Shown in pieces: positions 8,610 through 17,990 of a stretch of DNA of 21,147 nucleotides (its first letter is position 1; every line of letters starts with the position of its first letter). The notes under the pieces were generated by a model. It did not search any database, had not been told where the DNA came from, and was given only the letters and a program-made list of their open reading frames with translations. The position numbers were made by a program, and so were the translations under genes. Origin of the DNA: Gnetum montanum (Eukaryota; Streptophyta; Gnetopsida; Gnetales; Gnetaceae); assembly GCA_015680685.1 (NCBI GenBank), contig MNCI01017986.1, positions 311,811-332,957 of the forward strand. Direction: 5' to 3'.

Positions 8610-9850
8610 GTACTGGCTATCCTAAGCTCCTGGAAAGGTTTGGCTTGTTGCACATTGACCAAAAACTTCTTATTTTAGCTCTCAGGTTTGTATATTGTCA
8701 TGGCCCCTGAAGGAAAAGTTTCATAAATTATATAAGGTCCTTTCCATAGTGTTTGAAATTTAGTACATTGTGGCACATGTGTGGGATTCCAGTAGAGAAT
8801 CTTATCTCCTGGCTGATATCTAACTTTCCTAATTCTTAGGTCATGACATTGTTTATTGAAGGCCTTGTGCAATTTGTTAGATGATAGGGTAGCTAATCGG
8901 TTTTCATCTAGCAAGTTAAGGGTTACTAACCATTGTTTCTGTTCTAGAACAAGGTCAAGGTTGAGGTCACATGCCATGGATAGTGTACGGAGCTCAGTTT
9001 GAATGGGAAGCATTGGTAATTTACCGTACACTAACTCATAGGGAGCGTAGCTTGTAGGGAGTTTCCATGTGGAGTGGTATGCCCAAAGAGCATCATTCAA
9101 TTTAGTGCTCCAATTTTGCCTAAACTTGCTAATGGTTCTTGTCAATATCTTCGTAATCTCCCTGTTGGTGACTTTTGCTTGACTGTTTGCTTGGGGGTGG
9201 TATGGTGTAGTCAATTTATGCTCAAACCCTAAGCGTTGCATTAATCTTTGAAAAGTTGAACTTGTGAAGTGTGTACCATTGTTTGAAATAAGTGCACACG
9301 GCACACCAAACTTATTTATGATTTGTTTTTAAACAAATCATGTAGTTGTAGATGACATAAAATCTTTAACAGTGGCTTCTTAAACCCATTTTGTTAGGTA
9401 ATCAACAACAACAATAATATAAGATTTTCCATTGGACATTGGTGTAATTAGCCACATAAAATCAATTCCCCAAATGTTGAAGGGTTCTAACAGTTGAATC
9501 CATTGTTGCGGATCCTCCATTCTAGCAGTCATTCCCCCATCTCATTGACAACGCTTACAAGATTGGACGAAACGATGGACGTCCCAAAACAATGTAGGCC
9601 AATAATATCTTGCAAGCAAGATCTTGATGGCCATTCATCTCCTAGTGTAATGACCCCAACAAGGACCCTCATGAGTGCCTTGGAGAACTCGCAGTTGATC
9701 TATATCGGGAACACACCATCGAATCAAGCCATCGGGACACACTTTGTAAAGTTGCCCATTTATTTCCATAAAGTACTTGGCTTGGTGAAGAAACTGTTGT
9801 TTCTTCTTAATGTTTAACTCTTGTGATATTTGTTGGGTAAGGAGATAGGT
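8610..9850 (-). pseudogene. Gypsy integrase (broken)
   Basis: Integrase would insert the element's cDNA into the genome. On the minus strand the N-terminal zinc-binding domain is visible at about 9760-9545 (THEGPCWGHY ... CKRC, an HHCC arrangement), then the core: WGIDFMW with the first catalytic Asp, ISNNGTHF where ISDGG is expected, and YHPQANSQAKVTNRE where a Glu is expected at the K. The triad is therefore D-N-K, not D-D-E, and the enzyme would be dead. The open part 9304-8675 continues to a C-terminal domain (RKVRYQPGDKILYWN, KFQTLWKGPYII). The frame appears to run a little past the stop at 8675 (NKKFLVNVQQAKPF). Stops also occur near TRR, KRCQ and LTKWV. Order and motifs are direct observations; the Athila-like character is family knowledge. 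Confidence 0.9.
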
Positions 9851-9879
9851 AAGAATGCTACTGTACTAGTTTGTCTCCG

Positions 9880-10640
9880 TGGGTGATTGATTATTCACTA
9901 CACCAGCAAAGAGGAATTCATCAGAAAAATAATCAGAAATTGAATACTTGTCTTTTTTTTGTCCCATTGCAATCGAGATAAATGATCAACAACTATGTTC
10001 TCGGTAACTTTACGATTGATCATCGTAAGATCGAACTCTTGTAAGATTATAAGCCATCGTATGATATGAGGGCTTACCATTGGCTTATTCATGAGGAACC
10101 TTATTGCACTATGATTTGTATGTATGTATACTTTATATCCTAATACATAGAGTCTAAACTTTTCTACTACAAACACTACAACCATTAATTCTTTCTCTAT
10201 GATAGTGTAGTTAAGTTGTGCACCAGTGATACTTCTACTTGCACAGTGGATGTAATAAGGATGCTTCTGGTCATCTAACTATGTAAGTACGGCTCCTAAG
10301 GCATAGTTGGACATGTTAATCATGATTTGAAATGGTTTGGACTGGTCAGGAGCTTGTAGAATGGGTGTTTCTACTAGCTTTTATTTCAGAGTTTGAAAAG
10401 CTAATTTGCATCCCTAGTCCACTCGAAAGGTATGTCCTTTTTCTTTAATTCCACCAATGGTTTGGCAACCTGTGAAAAGTTCTCAATAAATCTCCTATAG
10501 TAGCTAGTATGTCCAAGGAATGATTGAATATCTTTAAGAGTTTCTAGTTGACGGGTAATTTCTTGGATAACATTCTCAGGGTCTACCTCTATCCCTATGT
10601 ATGAGATTTTGTGCCCTAGTACTACACCTTCTTGGACCAT
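9880..10640 (-). pseudogene. Gypsy RT thumb/connection and RNase H (broken)
   Basis: Minus 10643-10401 is the end of reverse transcriptase (GHKISYIGIEVDP, LETLKDIQSFLGHTSYYRRFI), followed by the RNase H domain that removes the RNA template. RNase H motifs visible are INMSNYALGAVL (normally D-A-S at the first catalytic Asp), ASRSI...NYTIIEKEL with the catalytic Glu kept, VYIHTNHSAIRFL (normally TDH) and VVDHLSRLQW. Both Asp positions are now Asn through G-to-A changes. Stops interrupt the 10400-10190 part (for example after FQTLK and VLT). It is continuous with the RT entry to its right. Confidence 0.88.
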
Positions 10641-11195
10641 CAAATGGCTTTTCTACCAGTTGAGCCACAAATTGGTTTCTACACATCTTTTTAACACTTG
10701 CTCCAACCAATACAAAGCTTGATCAAAGTTTGCTCTATAAGTGGGGAAGTCGTCCATAAAGACCTCCACGCCATTCCCTATCTACTATTGGAATATGCGT
10801 AGAACTAGTCGTTGAAATGTTGTAGGGGCATGACACAAGCCAAACTACATCTATTTGTATGCGAACGTTCCCCAAGCACTGGTGAACGTAGTCTTGGCTT
10901 GGTCTTCTGGGGCTATTTGTATTTGGTTATATCTGCTATATCCATCCAAAAAACTATAATAGCAATGCCTTGCGATGGTGTCTAAGACTTGGTCAACAAA
11001 TGGTAATGGAAAGTGATCTTTGAATGTTGTTATATTTAGTAGCCTGAAATCTATGCACACCCTCCATTTGCCTTCCTTTTTAGGCACAATAACTAAGGGG
11101 CTAACCCATTTGCTATCAGCAATGGGGTATATGAACCTAGCGTTGATAAGATCTTCGATTTCTTCCTTAACTATTTGCTTCAGCTTAGGGTTCAA
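10640..11195 (-). pseudogene. Gypsy reverse transcriptase, fingers and palm (broken)
   Basis: This enzyme copies the element RNA into DNA. Minus 11195-10851 reads KEEIEDLINARFIYPIADSK, WVSPLVIVPKKEGKWRVCID, FPLPFVDQVLDTI, FLDGYSRYNQI (first catalytic Asp) and TTFTSAWGTFAYK. After a stop it goes on with WFGLCHAPTTFQRL, then VFMDDFP (MDD codons at 10749-10757), so the palm Asp pair is intact. Stops lie near 10850, 10790 and 10660. The wording IYPIADSKWVSP, KDHFPLPF and FMDD is typical of Athila-type RT. Despite intact catalytic residues, the frame is too broken for function. Confidence 0.92.
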
Positions 11196-11799
11196 TCGCC
11201 TTTGTGGTTGTCTTTAAGACTTCATGGAGGGGTCAATGTAAATTCTATGTTGGCATATCCTAGGATCTATTCTAGTTAATTCGGGATATGACCAAGTGAA
11301 GGCATCCAACCATTTATTTATTACCTTCAGCAATTCTTCTTTCTATTGAGGAGCAAGTTTAGCATTGAAAATTACCGATTTTCCATTTTTAAGGAACATG
11401 TATTCTATACCAGTGGGAAATGGTTTCAGGTCAAGGGGCTCCTACTTAAATTTCTCAGGGCTTTCCAACTTCCCCAAGTTGACATTTTCAAGGTTAAGAC
11501 TTGGAAGTTGGCGGTGGACTTGCTCTAATGCATCTATGCCATCAATGTGAGTGCAAGTCAAACCCTTAGTTGGTTCATGCATATGAGTGAACTGCTTTCT
11601 TGATTAGCTGTCAATCACTGGGTGACTTCCTGTTGTGTGGCTGCTGCATACAAGCATCTTTGTATGTTAATCACTTATGCACACTAATTGCATGCAGGCA
11701 ATGCTAAACTTTGCACAAACCATAACCTCTACATGCAATTACACCTTGTGTCACTGTGTGTAATGCACGGAAATTTCTTCTTCTCGATCTTTCTGAATG

Positions 11800-12150
11800 T
11801 ATTTTCCTTTGATATTTCTAGGGAAAGATCGCAGATTCCTAAGCGTGCATCAATGGTGCTTAGCCATGCTCTTCCCATTATGATTGGAAAGTCCCCCTTA
11901 CCATTGTTTACCTAAATCACTAGGAAGTCAGTTGGGTACGACCACCCACAAACAGTGGTAACAATGTCTTCCACCAGATCCAATGGGATAGTAATGGACT
12001 GGTTAGCCAACACTAGACGGATGTTACTCTTTTTCCATGGAGGCAGGTTTCAAGCCTTGTACATTTCTTAAGAAATCAAGTTGACACCAGAACCTAAATC
12101 CAAAAGAGCCTTGCACAACACATTTATAATGATTTGTAAGTATATCAAAG
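11800..12150 (-). pseudogene. Gypsy aspartic protease (broken)
   Basis: The minus strand has CKALLDLGSGVNLIS (DLG codons at 12100-12092), the active-site loop with a single Asp, then after a stop IPLDLVEDIV, YPTDFLVI and IIMGRAWLSTIDA (about 11884-11841). The last corresponds to the I-x-G-R-x-(F/W)-L element of retroviral-type proteases in this lineage. The protease would cut the Gag-Pol polyprotein. DLG in place of DTG/DSG also occurs in related plant elements, so it need not be a defect; the stops are. The stretch 11200-11800 between this and RT is linker sequence with no domain I recognise. Confidence 0.8.
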
Positions 12151-14757
12151 GACTCCTAGGACCAGAGAATTTCCTAGGAAGGTGGTTAGCTTTTATCCAA
12201 TCGATGATGAAATGTGTTAGCATGACCATATGCATTGAGTGTGGTGATTGGGTTGAAGGGGGCTTCGAAGTTTTGATTAATACTAAGGCGTCTAAGGAAT
12301 TAGCCGCTTGTGATTGCAAGGGCTTGGTTGGATTGTTGGTTCTAAAGAAAGATATTTTCTTCATGTGGTTGTTAGAACCAACAGTAGGTTGAGAGTTAAT
12401 AGCCCTTGTGGCATTACGTTGTTGCAGCTGGGTAGGGATTTCACCTTGCATCACTGGAGCAGGTGGTAGTGGAGCTATTGGTAGAAGAGATGCAGCCGGA
12501 TGAGAAGGATGATATGCTTGTGGAATATCATCTCTAGAAGAAGAAGTCCCATAATACTCGTGGGCTTGGTAGTGAGGTTGAGGAGTGACATGACCAGTAG
12601 AGTCACATGGGGAGATTGGCTACTACATGTAATATCCATACGGTTCAGGTTGCTAGGAAGGATACTATTGCCTTAGTGATGGCATTCCCCATGATTGTGG
12701 ATGCTGCCACTATTGATATTGCTCAATCGGTTGTGGTGGAGTTCCACTGGGATAATATGTTAAGGGTTGGTGAAACTGCCTTGGGTTACCTTGAGGATAA
12801 GGTAACCTTTGGGTTATTTGCCTTTTGTTTAATCATGGGTCAAGTGCATACACCCCAGACTTCTGCAGATGTGAGATTACAGGGCAACATCCCTTAGGAT
12901 GGTCATATTGACATATCTCACATCCACTATCATTGTCTATTTTCGAATCCACAACCTCTTCAATGATGGCAACTTTGCCCTTACCCTTGCTACGTGCATG
13001 TTCAACCTCTTTCTTTTTTCTTTTCTCACTACCTTGCTCTCTAAACTCTCTACTATTTTAAGAATAGTTTGAAATATATTGTCTAGGAAATCCCATATTT
13101 GGTCTATCTTTGTCAAAACTTCTAATGTCATCTTTTCAATAGGCAAAGTTTTCCTATTCACTACCTCTTCAAGTGGTGACTCTTCTTCATCCTCACAAAA
13201 TCTTACTCCCCTCTTCTAAAGGGAAGGATCTCGGTTATACCTTTCGCACTTTCTCTCTTCCATAGCTCATCTTCTTCCTTAGCAACTTGCTCTAATAGTC
13301 TTTGAATTTGATGGGACCTAAGCTCGAATAGTCTCCCTTGGGCATAAGTCCCAAGGGTTCTTCTCATTTCATGCCTAAGCTCATCTACGAGATGGCACAG
13401 TTGATCCCTTTGCAAATAACTATGGCCAGGACAACAATGTAACAGTGCATAGTATTGGCCCATGGCAGCATCTAAGGGTTCATGTCCTCCTTGTTTCTAG
13501 CCTTGTATTTGCTTTCACAAGTTAGACACTCAGGAGTACATTTGGTACTTGTCATTAAATAGTTCTAACATAGTACTCTGCTTTCCACTTCTATGAATGG
13601 ATTCCAATTCTAAAGACTAATACCAGCTTTCTGCTTCTTTAACTAATGTCTGTGGGAACAACTTAAGTTTTTGCCATTCATTCTCTATGTTCTGTAAGGC
13701 ACATGCATCATGGAATGCTTGTAAATTATTCTAAAGATCAACATTGTATCCCCCTTTAAATCGTGGGATGTTGTTCATATCTAATCTCTTGATCCTACTA
13801 TCTTTCTGATGCCTTGTGGAATTCTAACAACCTTAGTTATGTCTAACATACTTCGAGTAGCAAGTAGGGGTTCATCGTGATCGTCTCGTCCATGGCGTCT
13901 ATGATGCCTACGTTGTTTCCTACTCTTCCTTGTTCTATGTTGTGACTCTCTAGAATGCCCTCGTCCCCTTTCCTGGCTATTTCGTCTATGACTTCCACTT
14001 TGCCTACCTTTATCCCCATGGTCTTTTTCTTTATGACCATGTCCAAATATTGAAGGAGAGGGTGAAGGAGATGATGAAGGTAAAGAAAAAGGAGAACGAT
14101 CACCATGACAATGTCTGCTACTTTCTCTTCAACAATCTTAGCCTCGATCACAATTGTAATCAAAATGTCCACCTTTATCATAAGTTTGTGTTCCTTTTTT
14201 AGACCCTTTTTGCCCATGGGTATCAGAACCTAGGTTATGAATAGTGGAATGAAGGTTCTAACACACAACCCCTTGGCCAAAGTCAAGGGGAGGAACATCG
14301 TTATGTGGGCGACTACCTGAGGTAGGTTTACCACCCTCATTTTCACTTAAAACATGTGGGACATCCTAAGACCACTTACTCTTCAAAGACTTATGATGTC
14401 TCTCTTGTTGCAAGTCCCTTTGACATTGTGCCTATGTGGGATGGTATTCTCTCGAGTCATGGTCTTGCACAATGTATTTTGAGTGTAAGTACGGCATGCC
14501 AATTCGTGTGAGAGCATGAAGAAGCATGCTTGGGACTGAACGATTGAGAGGTAACACTATGTTACCTTCTAAGTCTTGCCGACGCAGTTGTTTGTCTTGA
14601 TGGAGGATAAAGGTGAAGTCTGGTACATTCTCATTGGGATGAATACCACTCGAACTTGTTGAGGGACTGGCGGATCAACATCATGTGTATTATGCCACCG
14701 ATTGTTTCCTATTTCAGACCTAGGTGGTGAGGCGCTTTCATATGAAGAAGGAGACAT
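12150..14757 (-). pseudogene. Gypsy gag polyprotein (broken)
   Basis: Gag forms the virus-like particle that holds element RNA. The first plausible ATG is MSPSSYES at 14757. A basic His/Arg/Ser-rich region follows at about 14050-13860 (GHKEKDHGDKGRQSGSHRRN and on). The capsid domain reads IPRFKGGYNVDL, ALQNIENEWQKLKLFPQTL and EAESWY (about 13790-13600, Retrotrans_gag pattern). It is followed by an alpha-helical stretch (RDQLCHLVDELRHEMRRTL, 13463-13203), a zinc knuckle CEICQYDHPKGCC (12922-12881), and a Pro/Gln/Tyr-rich linker toward the protease. At least one frameshift (near 14660) and many stops break it. The longest open frame near 14217-13843 is in a different frame from the protein-like one and is a shadow. 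Confidence 0.85.
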
Positions 14758-14874
14758 ACTTGTTTGTTCAGTGTGCAATGTATTCTTGTTTATTATTTTC
14801 TCAATTAATCCTAAGGGTTCGTTCCAACGATGTGAATGATTTCCTATGTTCTAGTTAGCGCACAAACAACTAAG

Positions 14875-14892
14875 TCCCCAGCAACGGTGCCA
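14875..14892 (-). promoter_or_regulatory. Primer binding site for tRNA-Asp
   Basis: One base inside the 5' LTR the minus strand reads TGGCACCGTTGCTGGGGA. The 3' end of plant tRNA-Asp (GTC), as I remember it, would be primed by TGGCGCCGTTGCCGGGGA, so 16 of 18 bases match. Both differences are transitions at CpG positions. A tRNA-Asp primer is a known trait of Athila elements. Confidence 0.88.
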
Positions 14893-15655
14893 ATGATGAG
14901 CGGCAAGGTACCCCTACGCTCAACCAGACGAATATGAGCATTTCACGCACGATCTGGTCGAATTCCAAGGACTAAGTTCTTATGCGCCCTTGTGGAACAA
15001 GGACGGGTTGGTTGATCGTTGTCTTCCCAAGCTTACCTGTATGTCATGATTGTATGGTTAAGTAAGCTTGAGGCATATGATTTTTATAGCTTTTATGTTT
15101 TTATGTCCTACACTAGTAGGGAAGGAGAGAGGTAACTAAGTGATTAATTTAACTTAACTACTCATTAACTAAGTTCTAACTAATCCTAACACCAGCATCT
15201 GTTCCCACTTGCTGTACACATCCTGAATCAGTGCAACACTATTGGGATTACCAAACGCTAATCGTTACTAGGTTACCAAGCGTTACACGCATGCTCAAAG
15301 TGGTCGTGCCTGTGTAATTTAACGATTTGCTTAATTGATCAAAATGAATTGCTACGCTAATAACATAAATGTAAAGTGCATAAAATAAAATAAAATAAAA
15401 TAAATGCATAAGAAAATAAAATAAAAGAAATGCATAAGAAAACAAATCTCAAGTGCTGCAAAGATGAATTGAAGAGCTCATCTTTATTGCCGTGCACAAG
15501 GTGTGCTCAGGTACACAATGCTTGAATAAAGATCCGTCCACACTTAGACCTCCTGCTGCGGGCACTTAGAAAATACTCTAACTTTCAAACATATTACAAG
15601 AGTTTCGCTACTTGACTGCTAAAAGACTTCTTTCCAATTGTGCACCTGGGCACTG

Positions 15656-15663
15656 TATTTATA
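15656..15663 (-). promoter_or_regulatory. TATA box of the 5' LTR
   Basis: The minus strand reads CCTATAAATACAG, a textbook TATA box directly downstream of the U3 repeat array. The other LTR has lost it by substitutions. Confidence 0.7.
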
Positions 15664-15671
15664 GGCTTGGG

Positions 15672-15852
15672 AGCAACTACTCTAATAATTAGAGTAACCA
15701 CTCTAATAATTAAAATAACTGCTAAAATAAACCGCTAGAGTAACTGCTCTAATAATTAGAATAAACCGCTAAAGTAACTACTCTAATAATTAGAATAAAC
15801 TGCTAGAGTAACTGCTCTAATAATTAGAATAACTGCTAGAGTAACCACTCTC
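15672..15852 (-). repeat. U3 repeat array in the 5' LTR with palindromic units
   Basis: Five copies of ctctaataatta are set in 30-46 bp units with agagtaactgct. The copy at 15679-15695 is a perfect palindrome with 8-bp arms around one base (actctaat-a-attagagt). Others have kept part of it. Position upstream of the TATA box suggests an enhancer or protein-binding array. Confidence 0.82.
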
Positions 15853-15856
15853 ATCA

Positions 15857-15952
15857 AATGTGTTGGTTTGAATCCCATTACTGAATCCTAAGTGCTATTA
15901 TCCCAAAATCTGGTTGGGAAGCTTAAACAATCAAAAAAGATTGACAATTCGA
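15857..15952 (+). repeat. Right half of a repeat unit interrupted by the gypsy insertion
   Basis: It begins aatgtgttggtttgaatccc, with a B-box-like word, and continues to cccaaaatctggttgggaag. Joined with 5792-5813 (tattctctcaaacattggag), it restores a unit parallel to the intact one at 15952-15990, so the gypsy element lies inside a SINE-like unit. Confidence 0.6.
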
Positions 15953-16108
15953 GTATTCTCTCAAACCTAGAGGTATTAGTTCGAATCCCAATAGAAATAC
16001 TTTGAATGTTATTCTCTTGAAAAAACAAGTCCTTTGGTACATATAGGCATATGTAGTTTCCATGTTAGAATTTATAAAATATAACCAATGTTTAATCCAT
16101 GAGGATTC
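15953..16108 (+). repeat. Repeat unit, right copy of the pair flanking the LTR elements
   Basis: It shares in order gtattctctcaaacctagag, a B box agttcgaatcccaa, aatgttatt, cctttggtacata, tagtttccatgttagaat and aatgtttaatccat with 4672-4890. It lacks the (cat)n...ggggtc block of the left copy. It is part of the same cluster of tRNA-like units. Confidence 0.65.
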
Positions 16109-16109
16109 A

Positions 16110-17290
16110 ACTATTGAAAGAAATCAACAAGTTAGAATGAGGTTGCAATATGAGACCTTTTCTTTGAGGTAGGTTTGATTGTACCACTCATAGAATTTAT
16201 AAAATATAACAATAATTGAACATAGCATTAATCCAGTTAAAAGTTTAATTTCCACTAATTTCCACCACTTCAAACATCGTATGATTATCTAAAAATAATA
16301 TCAATATGATAATTATTTTATCAAGGTTTTAGCAATTTTAATAGAAAACATCACTCAATAGCATTACCTAAAGTCTTAGTACATTTCAACCTAGAATCCA
16401 TGGTAAGACAAAAAAAAATTGATTTAAATTTTTGATTTATTGAAACTAATGTGACATTTTCTTTGATGCAAATGAGGCAAATACACTTGCAAAATTTAAT
16501 AATAATACTACGCTAAATCATCATATAGCATCATTATATACAATAAGTAGCTAAACTACGTTATTATTGTACATTTGATTATATTTGTTATTGGTTACTA
16601 CCGATGTATTGCATATAAATTAATTCTTCTAACAACTTTTTTGAAATCTATTCAAACTTGACTTTCAATTTTACTTAAATTAAAGTTAGTTTACATTTAA
16701 AAAGAAAATACACCATTATACTCGTAAACTTTTTTATTTTAAATTATCTTCCAGTAAAAAATATATATTGCTCATAACGTGTATCAAGTTTAAACTTTGT
16801 CAAATGTTTTTCCTTCTTTGTTCCGAATTCGCAGAAGTTTGTTTTACCTTAAAGCTTTCTGAAATTTGAAAATTATAGTTTGATCTCCTCGGGAAAATCA
16901 ATTGAAAAACCAGATTTCAAAACCTTGAATTCGTATTTATTCTAACAAGCCAAAACTCATTTTAACTCATAAACACCCAACGGCTTTTTCAACCTAACCT
17001 GCGGCATTTTTAGCCAGCAATCCGGCATTCTGAACTTCACAAAATTAATTTAAATAAAAATATTAATTCAATGCAAAGTGAATGAATTAATTAACATTTT
17101 AAAATCCGCCACTTGTTACGTCACATGCACATCAATACCATAACATTTTACCATATACACAACGAACGCCAAAAAAATTGGTCGTATACTTTATGAACAC
17201 AATCTGTGTAAAGTATAGCATTATGATTAAAAGAAGTAGGCATCCGAATTCAAGGAATCATTATCACCACTTGAATAAATCGATACATGC
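16110..17290. other. AT-rich intergenic stretch, nothing recognised
   Basis: No open frame of note, no transposon protein and no RNA gene is visible. Part of the word agaatttataaaatataac from the unit to its left recurs once near 16192. A short imperfect palindrome lies around aataatatcaatatgataat (16295-16314). Confidence 0.6.
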
Positions 17291-17990
17291 TGGATATGTA
17301 AAATTTTGAAATGGCGTTAAATATAGCAATGAATACGGCCATAAGGAAAGCAAATGTTCCTTGGATAACTAAAATGCAGTTCCAAGGTTAACACTTCTCT
17401 TAGTTCAACCAATAACTCATCATTCAAAAGGGGATCCTGAAGCAAAGTTATAATGAGAACAGCAAAATATATGATTGAACTAGTAAGATGTCCGTGAATC
17501 CTGGAATATTTCGAAAGCATGATACTTGCAAAAAGCAACCAATGCTTCAACAATAATTTAGAGAGAATTCCTTGTAATCCTGACATTTCATGTACACAAA
17601 GGGATGTTATCTCTGGCCAACTATCAATGTCATGCAAATAACTTGGCAAGGTATTGAAAATATCATTTCAAAGAGTAACAGTGACGTTTGTATATTTATC
17701 ATGTAAAATCCTTCTTGTTCCCCATGGTCAAAAACATTTTACTGCCCAGTGCACAGGGGATCTGAACAGACGAATAAATAAAATAAAAAATGTCAACGAT
17801 AGTTCATTAAAGCAAAGTCCAAAAAAATGAGACAGCAAGTGAAATAATGTATTGTAGATGCACATAAGCTCCACCCACTTTTTTATAGACCTAAATATCA
17901 ATAGCTGCAAAACAAAACCTAGACCAAAATGCCGGTTCACAATCTCCCAGGGAAGCTTGGTGTCTGTCGTGAGATAAGTCATTTACATCT
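17291..17990 (-). other. Downstream flank / probable 3' UTR of the zinc-finger gene
   Basis: Downstream of the stop at 17991 the minus strand is AT-rich. A 110-codon frame (17649-17317) and an 84-codon frame (17982-17728) are hydrophobic and unlike known proteins. I regard them as chance or untranslated sequence. I could not fix a polyadenylation site. Confidence 0.4.

Larger units (their letters stand above)
5814..15856 (-). mobile_element. Full-length, inactive Ty3/gypsy retrotransposon, Athila-like
   Basis: It is about 10.04 kb on the minus strand. Two LTRs (14894-15856, the 5' one; 5814-6731, the 3' one) each run TGATGAG...CTCATCA. Inside the 5' LTR lies a primer site matching tRNA-Asp; at the other end a GTGGGGGTA polypurine tract. 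Between them, in order, are gag (basic region, capsid, zinc knuckle), protease, reverse transcriptase, RNase H and integrase, followed by a 1.9-kb spacer without recognised gene. The pol order (RT, RNase H, integrase) marks Ty3/gypsy. The tRNA-Asp primer and the wording of RT and integrase point to Athila. All genes have stops and frameshifts. Hand comparison of the first ~425 aligned LTR bases gives about 33 differences (near 92% identity), mostly transitions, so the insertion is old. No 5-bp target duplication is visible (gaggc left, aatgt right). Confidence 0.93.
14894..15856 (-). repeat. 5' LTR of the gypsy element
   Basis: This 963-bp LTR is bounded by TGATGAG and CTCATCA. In element sense it starts at 15856 with the U3 repeat array, then the TATA box at 15663-15656, then a long AT-rich R/U5 with (aaaat)n runs, ending beside the primer site. 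It is longer than its partner mainly through one more U3 unit and a longer aaaat run. Confidence 0.93.

Noticed and set aside
9494-9817. 107-codon plus-strand frame
   Set aside because: It lies opposite the integrase zinc-binding domain and has no protein-like pattern of its own.
12081-12392. 103-codon plus-strand frame
   Set aside because: It is antisense to the gag-protease linker and protease active site.
12607-12897. 96-codon plus-strand frame
   Set aside because: It is antisense to the Pro/Gln-rich part and zinc knuckle of Gag; the apparent protein-like wording has no family match.
13843-14217. 124-codon minus-strand frame in gag
   Set aside because: A neighbouring frame gives the coherent basic segment leading to the capsid; this one is a frame-shifted shadow.
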